From Dehalococcoidia bacterium (lineage in GTDB: Bacteria; Chloroflexota; Dehalococcoidia; UBA2979), in the NCBI GenBank assembly GCA_022451865.1, contig JAKUNM010000012.1:1-32266 (forward strand): a DNA stretch of 32,266 bases. The letters are read 5' to 3'. The translations under genes and the position numbers were made by a program. Positions 1 through 9,098 of this stretch are shown here, piece after piece; the first letter of the stretch is position 1, and each line of letters opens with the position of its first letter. Below the pieces are notes generated by a model that made no database searches, was not told the origin of the DNA, and saw only the letters and a program-made list of their open reading frames with translations.

Positions 1-66
1 CCAACACCAACACCAACACCAACACCAACACCAACACCAACACCAACACCAACACCAACACCAACA
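1..66 (+). repeat. Perfect tandem hexanucleotide array (CCAACA)x11, continuing to the window edge
   Basis: Bases 1-66 are eleven uninterrupted CCAACA units. The array may extend upstream of the window. Confidence 0.98.
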
Positions 67-96
67 GGCCCTCCAGGGCCTGCAGGTAATCAATAA
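1..96 (+). CDS. 3' end of an upstream gene: (Pro-Thr)n tail followed by GPPGPAGNQ-stop (partial, truncated by window edge)
   Basis: Frame 1 reads PTPT...PTGPPGPAGNQ and stops at TAA 94-96, which shares a base with the rsmD ATG (TAATG). The other two frames are also open through the repeat, so the frame choice rests on the stop/start overlap and the collagen-like GPPGPAG motif. Confidence 0.5.
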   Translation, partial: PTPTPTPTPTPTPTPTPTPTPTGPPGPAGNQ

Positions 97-635
97 TGTC
101 GATCAGAATTAATGGAGGATCAGCAAATGGAATTATGTTGAAGATGCCATCAGGAAAAACTCGACCTACATCTTCACGACTCAAAGAAAGTTTGTTCGGT
201 ATTTTAGAATCTGCAAATTTATTAAGATCATCAGTAGTGGATCTCTATGCTGGTAGTGGTGCATTAGGAATTGAAGCATTATCTCGTGGAGCAGAAAGAT
301 GTATTTTCGTTGAATCAAATAGAAAAAACTGTCACACAATTCGAGAAAATTTGGATATAGCAAAAGTTATAGGTGGTAGCGTGATTAACGCTAGTGTAGG
401 AGAATGGCAAGCCTCTGATCATGAACAAATCTCACTTGTTATTGCAGATCCCCCGTATGATGATATTAATTGTTGGTTAGATATCAATGATTCTTTAGAT
501 GGAGGACTTACTAAAGATGCAACAGTAGTTGTCGAACATAGATTTAATACTATCCCTCCTCTGAATCTTGTGGGTTTGCCATTTTGGAGAACACGTCGTC
601 AGGGTGATGGAGCAATTACTATATATCGACTCTGA
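96..635 (+). CDS. rsmD: 16S rRNA (guanine966-N2)-methyltransferase RsmD
   Basis: Motifs RPTSSRLKESLFGIL, DLYAGSGALGIEALSRGA and the NPPY-like ADPPYD. Followed by coaD, a common gene order. Confidence 0.93.
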   Translation: MSIRINGGSANGIMLKMPSGKTRPTSSRLKESLFGILESANLLRSSVVDLYAGSGALGIEALSRGAERCIFVESNRKNCHTIRENLDIAKVIGGSVINASVGEWQASDHEQISLVIADPPYDDINCWLDINDSLDGGLTKDATVVVEHRFNTIPPLNLVGLPFWRTRRQGDGAITIYRL

Positions 636-658
636 AGACATATTTGAAAGGAATAATA

Positions 659-1135
659 ATGACTATTGCAATGTATCCCGGACGTTTTGATCCCATGACC
701 AAAGGTCATGTTGATATCACCAGTCGAGCATCAAAAATGTTTGAGGAAGTTATTGTTGCTGTAGCTGAATCTCGTAGCACTATGTTTACTACTGAAGAAC
801 GATGTGAGTTGGCACGTGGTGCAGTTGCTGATCTCAAAAATGTTCGAGTTATGCCCTTTTCAGGATTAACTGTTGATGTAGCAGACGAAAATGGTGTAAC
901 AGTTATTATTCGTGGTTTACGTGCGATCACAGATTTTACGGTAGAATTTGATATGGCGTTAATGAACCGTAAGATGGCACCACATATAGAATCTGCATAT
1001 TTAATGACAGAAGCTGAATATATGTTTGTTAGTGCTTCTCGAGTTCGCGAGCTTGTGGGCTTCGATCGTGATGTTTCAGATCTTGTCCCACCGAATGTGG
1101 CGGAAGCAATTATTGCAAAGATGAACTCGAATTAG
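659..1135 (+). CDS. coaD: Phosphopantetheine adenylyltransferase
   Basis: MTIAMYPGRFDPMTKGHVDI, then VIIRGLRAITDFTVEFDMALMNR and SASRVREL. Start moved to ATG 659, preceded by AAAGGA; the listed ORF starts at TTG 644. Confidence 0.95.
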   Translation: MTIAMYPGRFDPMTKGHVDITSRASKMFEEVIVAVAESRSTMFTTEERCELARGAVADLKNVRVMPFSGLTVDVADENGVTVIIRGLRAITDFTVEFDMALMNRKMAPHIESAYLMTEAEYMFVSASRVRELVGFDRDVSDLVPPNVAEAIIAKMNSN

Positions 1136-1161
1136 TCGAATGGATTAAACTAAAGGGATAT

Positions 1162-2010
1162 GTGATGGATTTACTATACTTGGTTGATAGATTAGAAGAG
1201 CTTGTTGGGGGTGCACGTCGTTTGCCAATAAGTAATAAGTTACTTTTAGATCAACAAGTGTTATTAGAGCTTATCGATCAAATACGTGTAGCTATCCCAA
1301 AAGAAGTAAAAGAAGCTACAGAGATTACGGCACAGCGTGAGCGTATTTTCATGGATGCTCAAGAAGAATCACGCATCATGATAGCTCGTGCTGAGCAAAC
1401 ATCATCTCATCTCATATCAGAACATACTATTGCAGAATCGGCACGAAAGCGTGCTCAAGAAATAGCTGATGAAGCTGAAAAACGTCTACGTGAAAGAGTC
1501 GATCATGCTAATGCTGAAATTCAGCAACGCATTACAGATTCTCGACAAGTTGCCCAATCCCAGATGGATGATGCTGATGGGTATTCTTTAGAGTTATTAC
1601 GCCGCTTAGAAAAGCAATTAAATTTATACGCTCATTCTATCGGGAGAGCGATTCAACAATTAGATGTTAACCACGAAGTTAAAGATGTAAATCACACAGA
1701 GGACACCCCCTTATCTTTAGATGCTGAAAGTAATCAAGAAAGTAAATTCACGGATAATTCTAATCAAATACTTAATAATGAAGATGTTGATTTGGAACAT
1801 TTAGCGATTCAAGAAAAATCGCATTCTAATGTTGATGAAGATGAACCAGCTGATGCAGATGAACCAGCTGATAAAGATGAACCAGCTGATGAAGATGAAA
1901 CTATCGATGAAGATGAGCCTCTAGTTAATTTGTTAAATGAGGTTAGCGATGAGGTTATAGATGATTTTGACAATAAACCTTTAGATGACGAGCCAGCTAA
2001 AAATAATTGA
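1162..2010 (+). CDS. DivIVA/ATPase-subunit-like coiled-coil protein with acidic repeat tail
   Basis: Long Ala/Glu/Arg-rich coiled coil (ITAQRERIFMDAQEESRIMIARAEQ...ARKRAQEIADEAEKRLRE) downstream of coaD. GTG 1162 or ATG 1165 start. Confidence 0.7.
   Translation: MMDLLYLVDRLEELVGGARRLPISNKLLLDQQVLLELIDQIRVAIPKEVKEATEITAQRERIFMDAQEESRIMIARAEQTSSHLISEHTIAESARKRAQEIADEAEKRLRERVDHANAEIQQRITDSRQVAQSQMDDADGYSLELLRRLEKQLNLYAHSIGRAIQQLDVNHEVKDVNHTEDTPLSLDAESNQESKFTDNSNQILNNEDVDLEHLAIQEKSHSNVDEDEPADADEPADKDEPADEDETIDEDEPLVNLLNEVSDEVIDDFDNKPLDDEPAKNN
1840..1920 (+). repeat. 18-bp in-frame tandem repeat encoding DEPAD[A/K/E] x3 plus a degenerate unit DETIDE and DEP
   Basis: GATGAACCAGCTGATGCA / GATGAACCAGCTGATAAA / GATGAACCAGCTGATGAA / GATGAAACTATCGATGAA / GATGAGCCT. 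Confidence 0.9.
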
Positions 2011-2015
2011 AATAA

Positions 2016-4511
2016 TTAAGTTACGGGCTTGATTACTATGTTTAGTAACCGTTCTGGCACATAAATTATCCGAATGATTTCATTACTTCCTACTATTTCA
2101 GACCATCTTTCAAGTTTCTTTGCTAATTCGAGTACTTCAGTTTCAGTAGCATTTCTTGGGATTAGAATATGTTCTCTAAGTTTTCCATTAATTTGCATTG
2201 GAATTTTAATATTTTCTTCTTTAGTAAAACTTTCTATGTACTCAGGCCATGAGTGCTGGTGTATTGAGTAGTTATTCCCTACTATTTCCCAAAGTTCTTC
2301 AGCTATGTGTGGACAAAAAGGAGCCAGAAGTAACAAAAGGTTATCAGTTGTTTCTTTCCATATCGTTGAATCTATTGTCGTATTTGTTCGCAAGGTATAG
2401 AGATCATTTGTTAAGGACATAAGTGTTGCAATCGCCGTATTGAATTGCTTATTTTCAATATCGGTTGTTACTTTGGCGATAGCATTATGGTTCAAGTACC
2501 GTAATTTTTCAGTGGTTTCAACATTTTCTGTATTAGATAAATTCGATTTATTATTGACGAGATTCCAAACACGATTTAACCAACGCGAAATACCCACGAT
2601 GCCATCAATATCATAAGGTCCACCTTGCTCCCAAGGTCCGAGGAACATCAAGTACGCTCTAAACGTATCTGCTCCCCATTTTGTTACTTGATCATCTGGA
2701 GGCACTACATTACCCCTTGATTTTGACATTCTTTTTCCATCAGGACCTAGTATTTGTCCTTGACTGTAATAACGCGTGAAAGGTTCATCACCTGGGACCA
2801 ACCCCATATCACGTGCTGCCTTGTAAAAAAAGCGTGCATACAAAAGATGCATTACTGCATGTTCAGAGCCGCCAGTGTATTGATCTACGGGTAACCATTT
2901 GTTTGCGATATCTCTGTCTATTGCATTGGTTTCATTATTTGGATCACAATAACGTATGTAATACCATGACGAGCACATAAATGTGTCCATGGTGTCGGTT
3001 TCACGTCGAGCTTCTTCATTACACTCTGGGCATTTTGTATTTACAAAATCGTCAGAAAGATTAAGAGGTGATTCTCCTGTGGGGCGGAACTCAACATCGA
3101 AGGGAAGTTCGATTGGTAGATTTTCTTCTGGTACTGGGACAATTCCACATGCTTTGCAGTAAATCATGGGGATAGGTGAACCCCAATACCTTTGTCTAGA
3201 TATTAACCAATCTCTAAGGCGGTATTGTGTTTTCTTTTCCCCCCAACCTTTTTCAGCTAAATATTCAGTAATTTGTTCAATAGCAACTATATTATCGATT
3301 CCATTAAATGACTCAGAATTGATGAGTTTTCCTGATCCTGTGTAAGCCTCCTCTATTTCAAGTTCTGGGACATCCAATTGTTGTACCACTGGTTTGATCT
3401 GTAAATTAAATTTTTGTGCAAATTCGAAATCTCGTTGATCATGTGCAGGAACTGCCATGATGGCACCTGTCCCATACGTTGAGAGTACATAATCACTGAT
3501 CCAAATTGGTATGGGTTCTTCGTTTAGTCTATTAACACAATACGCTCCAGTGAAAACTCCTGTTTTTTCACGATCGGTTGATTGTCTTTCAATTTCAGTT
3601 GCTAGTTTTGTTTGTTCAATATAATTTGCAACTTCGTTTTTTTGTTCTTGAGTAGTTATCTTGGAAACTAAAGGGTGTTCTGGAGCTAGTACCATGAATG
3701 TTGCTCCATACAGGGTGTCTGGACGTGTAGTAAATACACGAATTTCTGAATCATCAGAAGGATTATTTGTTTCCATTCGAAAACTTACATCTGCACCAAT
3801 TGATTTTCCAATCCAGTTCCTTTGCATTATTTTTACTGGCTCAGGCCAATCGAGTTCGCCATTGTCTAATAATTCTTCAGCGTAATCTGTTATCCGGAAA
3901 AACCACTGTTCTAATTCACGTTGTTCTACAGTAGATTCACAGCGTTCACATGTTCCATTGATGACCTGCTCATTTGCCAGAACAGTTTCACAATCGAGGC
4001 ACCAATTTACAGGAGCTTTTTTTCGTTCAGCTAATCCATTTTTGAAAAGTTGAAGGAACCACCACTGTGTCCATTTATAATACTCTGGTAAAGATGAATT
4101 GACCTCACGTTGCCAATCAAACATTGCCCCCATTTGTCTTAGTTGATCACGCATTTTCTTAATATTTTGTTCTGTCCAAGTTTGCGGATGTGTATCACCT
4201 TTAAGCGCTGCATTTTCTGCAGGTAATCCAAATGCATCAAAACCCATGGGAAAAAGAATGTTGTAGCCTTGCATACGAAAATAGCGTGCCAATGCATCTG
4301 AAGGTGTCATTGCGAACCAATGGCCAACATGTAAATCACCAGATGGGTAAGGGAGCATGGTTAAGTGGTAGCGATTCTCTTTACCTTCAACTTCATCTTC
4401 AGTTCTATATAAACTGGTATCGGCCCATTTTTTTTGCCATTTTGATTCGATTATACCTGGGCGATATTTTACTTCATCACCTGGTGCATTATGTGAATCA
4501 TTGTTATTCAT
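2016..4511 (-). CDS. leuS: Leucyl-tRNA synthetase
   Basis: PYPSGDLHVGHW (HIGH region), KMSKSRGNVV (KMSKS), CP1 editing-domain signatures TTRPDTLYGATFMVLAPEHPL and YGTGAIMAVPAHDQRD. GAGGTAATT precedes the ATG. Confidence 0.98.
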   Translation of the reverse strand: MNNNDSHNAPGDEVKYRPGIIESKWQKKWADTSLYRTEDEVEGKENRYHLTMLPYPSGDLHVGHWFAMTPSDALARYFRMQGYNILFPMGFDAFGLPAENAALKGDTHPQTWTEQNIKKMRDQLRQMGAMFDWQREVNSSLPEYYKWTQWWFLQLFKNGLAERKKAPVNWCLDCETVLANEQVINGTCERCESTVEQRELEQWFFRITDYAEELLDNGELDWPEPVKIMQRNWIGKSIGADVSFRMETNNPSDDSEIRVFTTRPDTLYGATFMVLAPEHPLVSKITTQEQKNEVANYIEQTKLATEIERQSTDREKTGVFTGAYCVNRLNEEPIPIWISDYVLSTYGTGAIMAVPAHDQRDFEFAQKFNLQIKPVVQQLDVPELEIEEAYTGSGKLINSESFNGIDNIVAIEQITEYLAEKGWGEKKTQYRLRDWLISRQRYWGSPIPMIYCKACGIVPVPEENLPIELPFDVEFRPTGESPLNLSDDFVNTKCPECNEEARRETDTMDTFMCSSWYYIRYCDPNNETNAIDRDIANKWLPVDQYTGGSEHAVMHLLYARFFYKAARDMGLVPGDEPFTRYYSQGQILGPDGKRMSKSRGNVVPPDDQVTKWGADTFRAYLMFLGPWEQGGPYDIDGIVGISRWLNRVWNLVNNKSNLSNTENVETTEKLRYLNHNAIAKVTTDIENKQFNTAIATLMSLTNDLYTLRTNTTIDSTIWKETTDNLLLLLAPFCPHIAEELWEIVGNNYSIHQHSWPEYIESFTKEENIKIPMQINGKLREHILIPRNATETEVLELAKKLERWSEIVGSNEIIRIIYVPERLLNIVIKPVT

Positions 4512-4541
4512 TAATTACCTCACAGTTGTAATATTGGTATA

Positions 4542-4721
4542 TCACATAAAAAGAAGAATAAATGCTACGAGCAATGGAACGCCAATACTTACTATCGTTA
4601 ACAGTGCGAGTGCATTTTTTAGCCTTTGTCGAGGGTCCCTTTCTTTAACAGCTCGGAACATCATAAACGTTGTCAATAACACATAACAGGAAAATAATAT
4701 AACCATTAAAATTTCAATCAT
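4542..4721 (-). CDS. 59-aa predicted two-helix membrane microprotein (not in supplied ORF list)
   Basis: Manual reverse-strand reading: ATG at 4721 with AAGGAAAAATA upstream. Translation MIEILMVILFSCYVLLTTFMMFRAVKERDPRQRLKNALALLTIVSIGVPLLVAFILLFM-stop, two hydrophobic segments around a basic loop. It lies 30 bp upstream of leuS on the same strand. Confidence 0.65.
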   Translation of the reverse strand: MIEILMVILFSCYVLLTTFMMFRAVKERDPRQRLKNALALLTIVSIGVPLLVAFILLFM

Positions 4722-4814
4722 TATTTTTCCTTACATTGCACAATAAATGTTATCGTCCCTTTAGAATTTAATGCATCATGCGTGATAGATAAAATAATAT
4801 GCTAAGGAATCCTT

Positions 4815-6266
4815 ATGTCTCGTGTAATTGTTTTCGTTTTTGATGGACTTCAGAAAGAACTAGTAACAGAAGAATTAATGCCTAATTTAAAGGAATTCAC
4901 TTCTAAGGGAGTGAGATTTTTATCACATCAACCGGTTTTTCCAACTGTAACGCGAGTTAATTCTGCGACAATGGTAACGGGTTGTTTTCCTGCGACACAT
5001 GGTTTAATGGGTAATACGGCGATTGTTCCTGAATTTAGTAAAACAGAACCAATGAATACGTACTTAAAAGATCACTTTGTTGAACTTATTGATAAAGGCG
5101 GAGATCCATTGCTTGTTCCGACATTGGCTCAATCAATGGCTACTCTCAATTTGCAATATACTGCCATAGGTATTGGATCGACTGGACAATCATTTGTACA
5201 TCATCCTTACCTTTCCGATGAAGAGTATGGATCCACCATACACCCCGAATATTCAATCCCTGAAAGATTGAATGATGAAATTATTTCGAAGTTTGGTCCG
5301 TGGCCAGAAGCATCAAGACCGAATACAAGTCGTATTGAACGGATGATAGATATTTGTATCGATTTTGCATTAGTGGAACAGCAGGCAGATGTAACATTTC
5401 TATGGTGCTCTGAACCGGATGGTTCTCAACATGGAACACTCTTAGGTTCAGATACTGTTTTTGAAAGTGTAAAGGCTGCTGACAAAGGATTTGGACGATT
5501 ACTCTCATGGATAGAAGATAATGATATGCAAGATGAAATCGATATCATTGTAACCTGTGATCATGGTCATAGCTCTGCAGAAAAGATCATACCAATTAAT
5601 GAAATGCTATTAGAAGCTAACTTTGCTCCTCCTGGCATGCCTGATGGGGTTACGGTTGCTGATAATGGTGGTGCATTACTGTTCTATATTGAAGGAAAAG
5701 ATTTTGAAACAGGTCAATCTTTAATTCAGTGGTTATTTTCTCAATACTGGTCAGGGCCTTTGCTTGCTGCAGACTACTTACAAGAAATACCAGGAGTATT
5801 ACCTACCTCTTTGGTAGGCCTTGATGGTGTACGTGGCCCCGATATAGCACTTTCTTTTGCATGGAATGAAAACGCTAATCTTAATGGTGTTAAGGGTTTT
5901 AGTTATGTAGCTAGTGGTAGAGAAGGATGTGGTCAGCATGGTTCGATGAACCCTACTGAATTAAGAACATTCACGGTTGCTAATGGACCTGGTTTTCTAA
6001 AAGATGTCTCTATCTCGTCTGTCTCAGGGCATCCTGATATTGCTCCAACAATTATGTATTTGTTGGGACACTCGCCTCCATCACATATGGAAGGTGAGAT
6101 CTTATATGAAGCTCTGAGTAGTCAAAAAGAACCAAAATCTGGACGAATCGAGAATATCTCTTATTCCTCTCAAAATGAAATAGCTAGTGATCAATATAGT
6201 CAGCAATTGATTATTAGCCCTCGTGAGAATGGTGGTTATATCGTTAGTGCAGAGTATTCGCACTAG
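4815..6266 (+). CDS. Type I phosphodiesterase / nucleotide pyrophosphatase (alkaline phosphatase superfamily)
   Basis: Metal and nucleophile-region motifs VFVFDGL, FPTVTRVNSATMVTGCFPATHGLMGN, CSEPDGSQHG, TCDHGHSS, GCGQHGSMNPTELRTFTVANGPGF. Confidence 0.88.
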   Translation: MSRVIVFVFDGLQKELVTEELMPNLKEFTSKGVRFLSHQPVFPTVTRVNSATMVTGCFPATHGLMGNTAIVPEFSKTEPMNTYLKDHFVELIDKGGDPLLVPTLAQSMATLNLQYTAIGIGSTGQSFVHHPYLSDEEYGSTIHPEYSIPERLNDEIISKFGPWPEASRPNTSRIERMIDICIDFALVEQQADVTFLWCSEPDGSQHGTLLGSDTVFESVKAADKGFGRLLSWIEDNDMQDEIDIIVTCDHGHSSAEKIIPINEMLLEANFAPPGMPDGVTVADNGGALLFYIEGKDFETGQSLIQWLFSQYWSGPLLAADYLQEIPGVLPTSLVGLDGVRGPDIALSFAWNENANLNGVKGFSYVASGREGCGQHGSMNPTELRTFTVANGPGFLKDVSISSVSGHPDIAPTIMYLLGHSPPSHMEGEILYEALSSQKEPKSGRIENISYSSQNEIASDQYSQQLIISPRENGGYIVSAEYSH

Positions 6267-6289
6267 CTTTGGTTATCATATTTTATAAT

Positions 6290-6661
6290 TTAAACAGCCC
6301 GCCCAATAATTAGGCCACTAATCATAACTATGAGTCCTAATAATATTGTTGCAGTAATTAATATAATTGCTGCTAGCCAATTTGTTTCTTCAACATGATA
6401 GATGAAATCATACATAAAAGTCGAAAAGGTGGTAAATCCGCCTAACAGTCCTATAGTTAGACCATTTTTTATTGGTTCTGAAAGCTCGAGTCGATTTTCA
6501 GTCATTCCTAAAATCATCCCTAATAAAAATGCACCTAATGTGTTAACAATTAATGTTCCAAGACCTTGCAAGTCAGTGAACTCTTTTGTTGCTGCAGTTA
6601 ACATGTAGCGTCCAACTGACCCTAATGCACCACCCAATGCCACAGCTAAGATGATTTGCAT
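6290..6661 (-). CDS. crcB: Fluoride ion transporter CrcB/Fluc
   Basis: GGALGSVGRYML, GTLIVNTLGAFLLG, GLLGGFTTFSTF. Start moved to ATG 6661 preceded by AGAGGAAAT. Confidence 0.93.
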   Translation of the reverse strand: MQIILAVALGGALGSVGRYMLTAATKEFTDLQGLGTLIVNTLGAFLLGMILGMTENRLELSEPIKNGLTIGLLGGFTTFSTFMYDFIYHVEETNWLAAIILITATILLGLIVMISGLIIGRAV

Positions 6662-6718
6662 ATTTCCTCTTTTAATTTCATGTGTATATTCTTTCATATA
6701 TAGGAGAAAGAAGTATAT

Positions 6719-7345
6719 ATGTTAGAAATTGATCATCTTGTTTATGTTACATCGAATGTAACTGCTTCCACAGAAGAATTAACTAATAAACTTGGAGTAG
6801 CCCCTATTTTTGGAGGTAGTCATATTGGTCGTGGTACTTGTAATGCATTGCTTTCTTTAGGGGAATATCAATATTTAGAGATATTAGGCCCTGATCCTAC
6901 ACAAGAATTTCAGCTTCCTTCAGAACGCTTTCCTGAAATTCCTTTACTGCGTACTTGGGCTGCCCGTACTACAAATATTATTCAGTTAGTCAAGTCTGCT
7001 AATGCTAAAGGTATTGATTTTGGTTCTGTTCGGGATATGTCACGGATTCGTGCTGATGGGATAAGGCTTGACTGGGAATTAACCACGGGAAGTGGTGGCG
7101 GGCTTGGTCGTGATAATAATGTTGCAGTACTTCCATTTTTGATTGACTGGAAAGATTCTCCCCATCCATCGATCGATGCTCCATCAGGTTGTTCTCTTGT
7201 TGAATTGCGAATTGGACACCCAGATTACAAGACAATTAGTGGTCAGTTAGAATTTCTTAATTTAAATATTCCTATCAGATATGCTACAGAAAGTAGTTTG
7301 ACTGCGGTAATTGATACTCCATTGGGACAAGTAGAAATTAGTTAG
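6719..7345 (+). CDS. Glyoxalase-like domain (VOC superfamily) protein
   Basis: MLEIDHLVYVTSNV...GGSHIGRGTCNALLSLGEYQYLEILGPDP, characteristic of the Glyoxalase_3/VOC-like family. Confidence 0.8.
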   Translation: MLEIDHLVYVTSNVTASTEELTNKLGVAPIFGGSHIGRGTCNALLSLGEYQYLEILGPDPTQEFQLPSERFPEIPLLRTWAARTTNIIQLVKSANAKGIDFGSVRDMSRIRADGIRLDWELTTGSGGGLGRDNNVAVLPFLIDWKDSPHPSIDAPSGCSLVELRIGHPDYKTISGQLEFLNLNIPIRYATESSLTAVIDTPLGQVEIS

Positions 7346-7346
7346 T

Positions 7347-7880
7347 TTAGCATTCTCTTATTCCACCTGTACCATCTGGATTAGTGAACTCGAGCCTTTG
7401 AATTCGTGCTAAACCTTTATCGGAAACTGCTATTATTACATCTGGATTTTCTGGGATGTTGCCAGAACCTTGTGGTACAAAACATTTTTGGATGTTGGGA
7501 TATTCTACATGTAGTGGTTTTACCTCTTGGATTATCGCTTTTAAGAATACATTTTCTGAGCTTATTTCACTTGGCAATGGTTTGTTTTTATAAATTCCGA
7601 TTGGCTCCCAATAATATGATTGTTGTTCGAAAATTATGAATATTGATTCTTCTATAGTTATTTCAGGGCTTGGCAGGTGATCTAAATTGGTAGCACGGTA
7701 ATCTAGTATTATGAAATCACCGCGCAAGGGATCTCGAGGATCTACAGGAATAGATTCGAGAACTATTAGTTCTTCATTACTAAGCTTTTCTTCATTAAGT
7801 ATCACTACGGACAAGAAAATGATTTGTGCCAGTATAAGCACTACGAAGAAGAATATATGTTTTCGCGATTTAATTTTCAT
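7347..7880 (-). CDS. GDYXXLXY-type protein (RGDFIILDY), partner of DUF2157 membrane protein
   Basis: N-terminal TM helix, then VDPRDPLRGDFIILDYRA. Start at ATG 7880 or 7895; the CDS start overlaps the end of the upstream DUF2157 gene. Confidence 0.75.
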   Translation of the reverse strand: MKIKSRKHIFFFVVLILAQIIFLSVVILNEEKLSNEELIVLESIPVDPRDPLRGDFIILDYRATNLDHLPSPEITIEESIFIIFEQQSYYWEPIGIYKNKPLPSEISSENVFLKAIIQEVKPLHVEYPNIQKCFVPQGSGNIPENPDVIIAVSDKGLARIQRLEFTNPDGTGGIREC

Positions 7881-9078
7881 GGTATTTTTTCTCAATTATT
7901 TTACGTGTGCGTTCTAGCACAAAAGCCAATACGAAGAATAAAATTCCTGCTCCTATAAAAAGCAGCCCTGTTTGATCATATCTACTGAAAAGATCGAAAT
8001 ATCTAGTAAGTATAAAAATTCCAATAAAGATCAGTGGTCCGTTTATCCAGAATCCTCTATCTGTCAGAAGTCCAATCCAAATGGTTACTGCGCAGAGCAT
8101 AATGAAAAAGAACCAATAGCTAATTGTGAATATTTCCGTAGTAATATCATTGTGCAGCCAAGAAAATGTACCAATTAATGCGGTAAAAATTAATAGCAAT
8201 ATAAGCATTGAATATGTTGTCAGATATGGGTATGAAATTTCAGAGGGATTGATTCTATTTAGAAAGTGGTATTTTTTCTTGTTGAGCGAACTTGCTAATA
8301 AGAGAGCAAATATGAAAGCGGGCAGCAACAAAAATACGAGTAGATCTATTGTGGATAAAGTCTCTTCGATATCAAAATGTCTCAAAAAGCCTAAATAAAA
8401 AATACTAAAATATAGAGACACTCCACCTATTGTTTCGAATGGTAACGATAGATATGAAAAATTAATCAGACGATTTATTATCGAAATTATCAATAACCAA
8501 ACACTAAGACCTAAGATTATAAATACTAGTAATTCTTCTTCGACAGGCCAGATTGAATTTTCTTGTTGTGTCGAAAATATAAAGATCGTGATCAATAGAA
8601 CTGCTGATACAAATCCAAAAATTCTCGACATTAGAAAATAGGTTAGTAAAAACGTAACAAGAAATGTGAGCCAGAATCCCAGAAGCGAATCATCACTGAG
8701 GTTGTATTGTTGTCCAATTAATACCGTATTAGCAAAAAACATTCCTGAACCAGCTAAAATTAATCCGTTTCCAGTTTTTAGGAGCTGTCTTGATCTAAAA
8801 CGTAAGATGTATCCAGTGCTATAGAAAAAGACCATGAGCACTATTCCTGAAATGAGTTTTATTAAGCTAGGAATATTGTCCCAGTTAGCGGAAATTACGC
8901 TGATAATGCCTAAAACAACCATTGCTGCACCGAGTACCGATAATATCGGTATTAGGCGACGTGATATGTGTTTTTGTGTGTAATTTTCATTCAGAATTTC
9001 TGTTCTTTGATTTTCTGAGATTATGCCCTTACTAACCCATTCTTTAGAGTATTCGAATAATTCTTGGGCAAATGGCAT
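7870..9078 (-). CDS. DUF2157-like multi-pass membrane protein
   Basis: N-terminal LFEYSKEWVSKGIISENQRTEIL, then many TM helices (LGAAMVVLGIISVISANWDNIP). Adjacent to the GDYXXLXY gene. Confidence 0.78.
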   Translation of the reverse strand: MPFAQELFEYSKEWVSKGIISENQRTEILNENYTQKHISRRLIPILSVLGAAMVVLGIISVISANWDNIPSLIKLISGIVLMVFFYSTGYILRFRSRQLLKTGNGLILAGSGMFFANTVLIGQQYNLSDDSLLGFWLTFLVTFLLTYFLMSRIFGFVSAVLLITIFIFSTQQENSIWPVEEELLVFIILGLSVWLLIISIINRLINFSYLSLPFETIGGVSLYFSIFYLGFLRHFDIEETLSTIDLLVFLLLPAFIFALLLASSLNKKKYHFLNRINPSEISYPYLTTYSMLILLLIFTALIGTFSWLHNDITTEIFTISYWFFFIMLCAVTIWIGLLTDRGFWINGPLIFIGIFILTRYFDLFSRYDQTGLLFIGAGILFFVLAFVLERTRKIIEKKYHEN

Positions 9079-9098
9079 TGATACCTTCTTTCAAGTAA

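Noticed and set aside
1-66. Tandem array considered as CRISPR or satellite
   Set aside because: Unit is 6 bp with no spacers; it is a simple coding-compatible microsatellite.
181-930. Minus-strand ORFs 181-363 and 706-930 inside rsmD and coaD
   Set aside because: Shadow ORFs with no recognisable domain, opposite strongly supported genes.
6662-6720. Fluoride riboswitch upstream of crcB
   Set aside because: The short leader shows no recognisable conserved crcB-motif sequence or pseudoknot.
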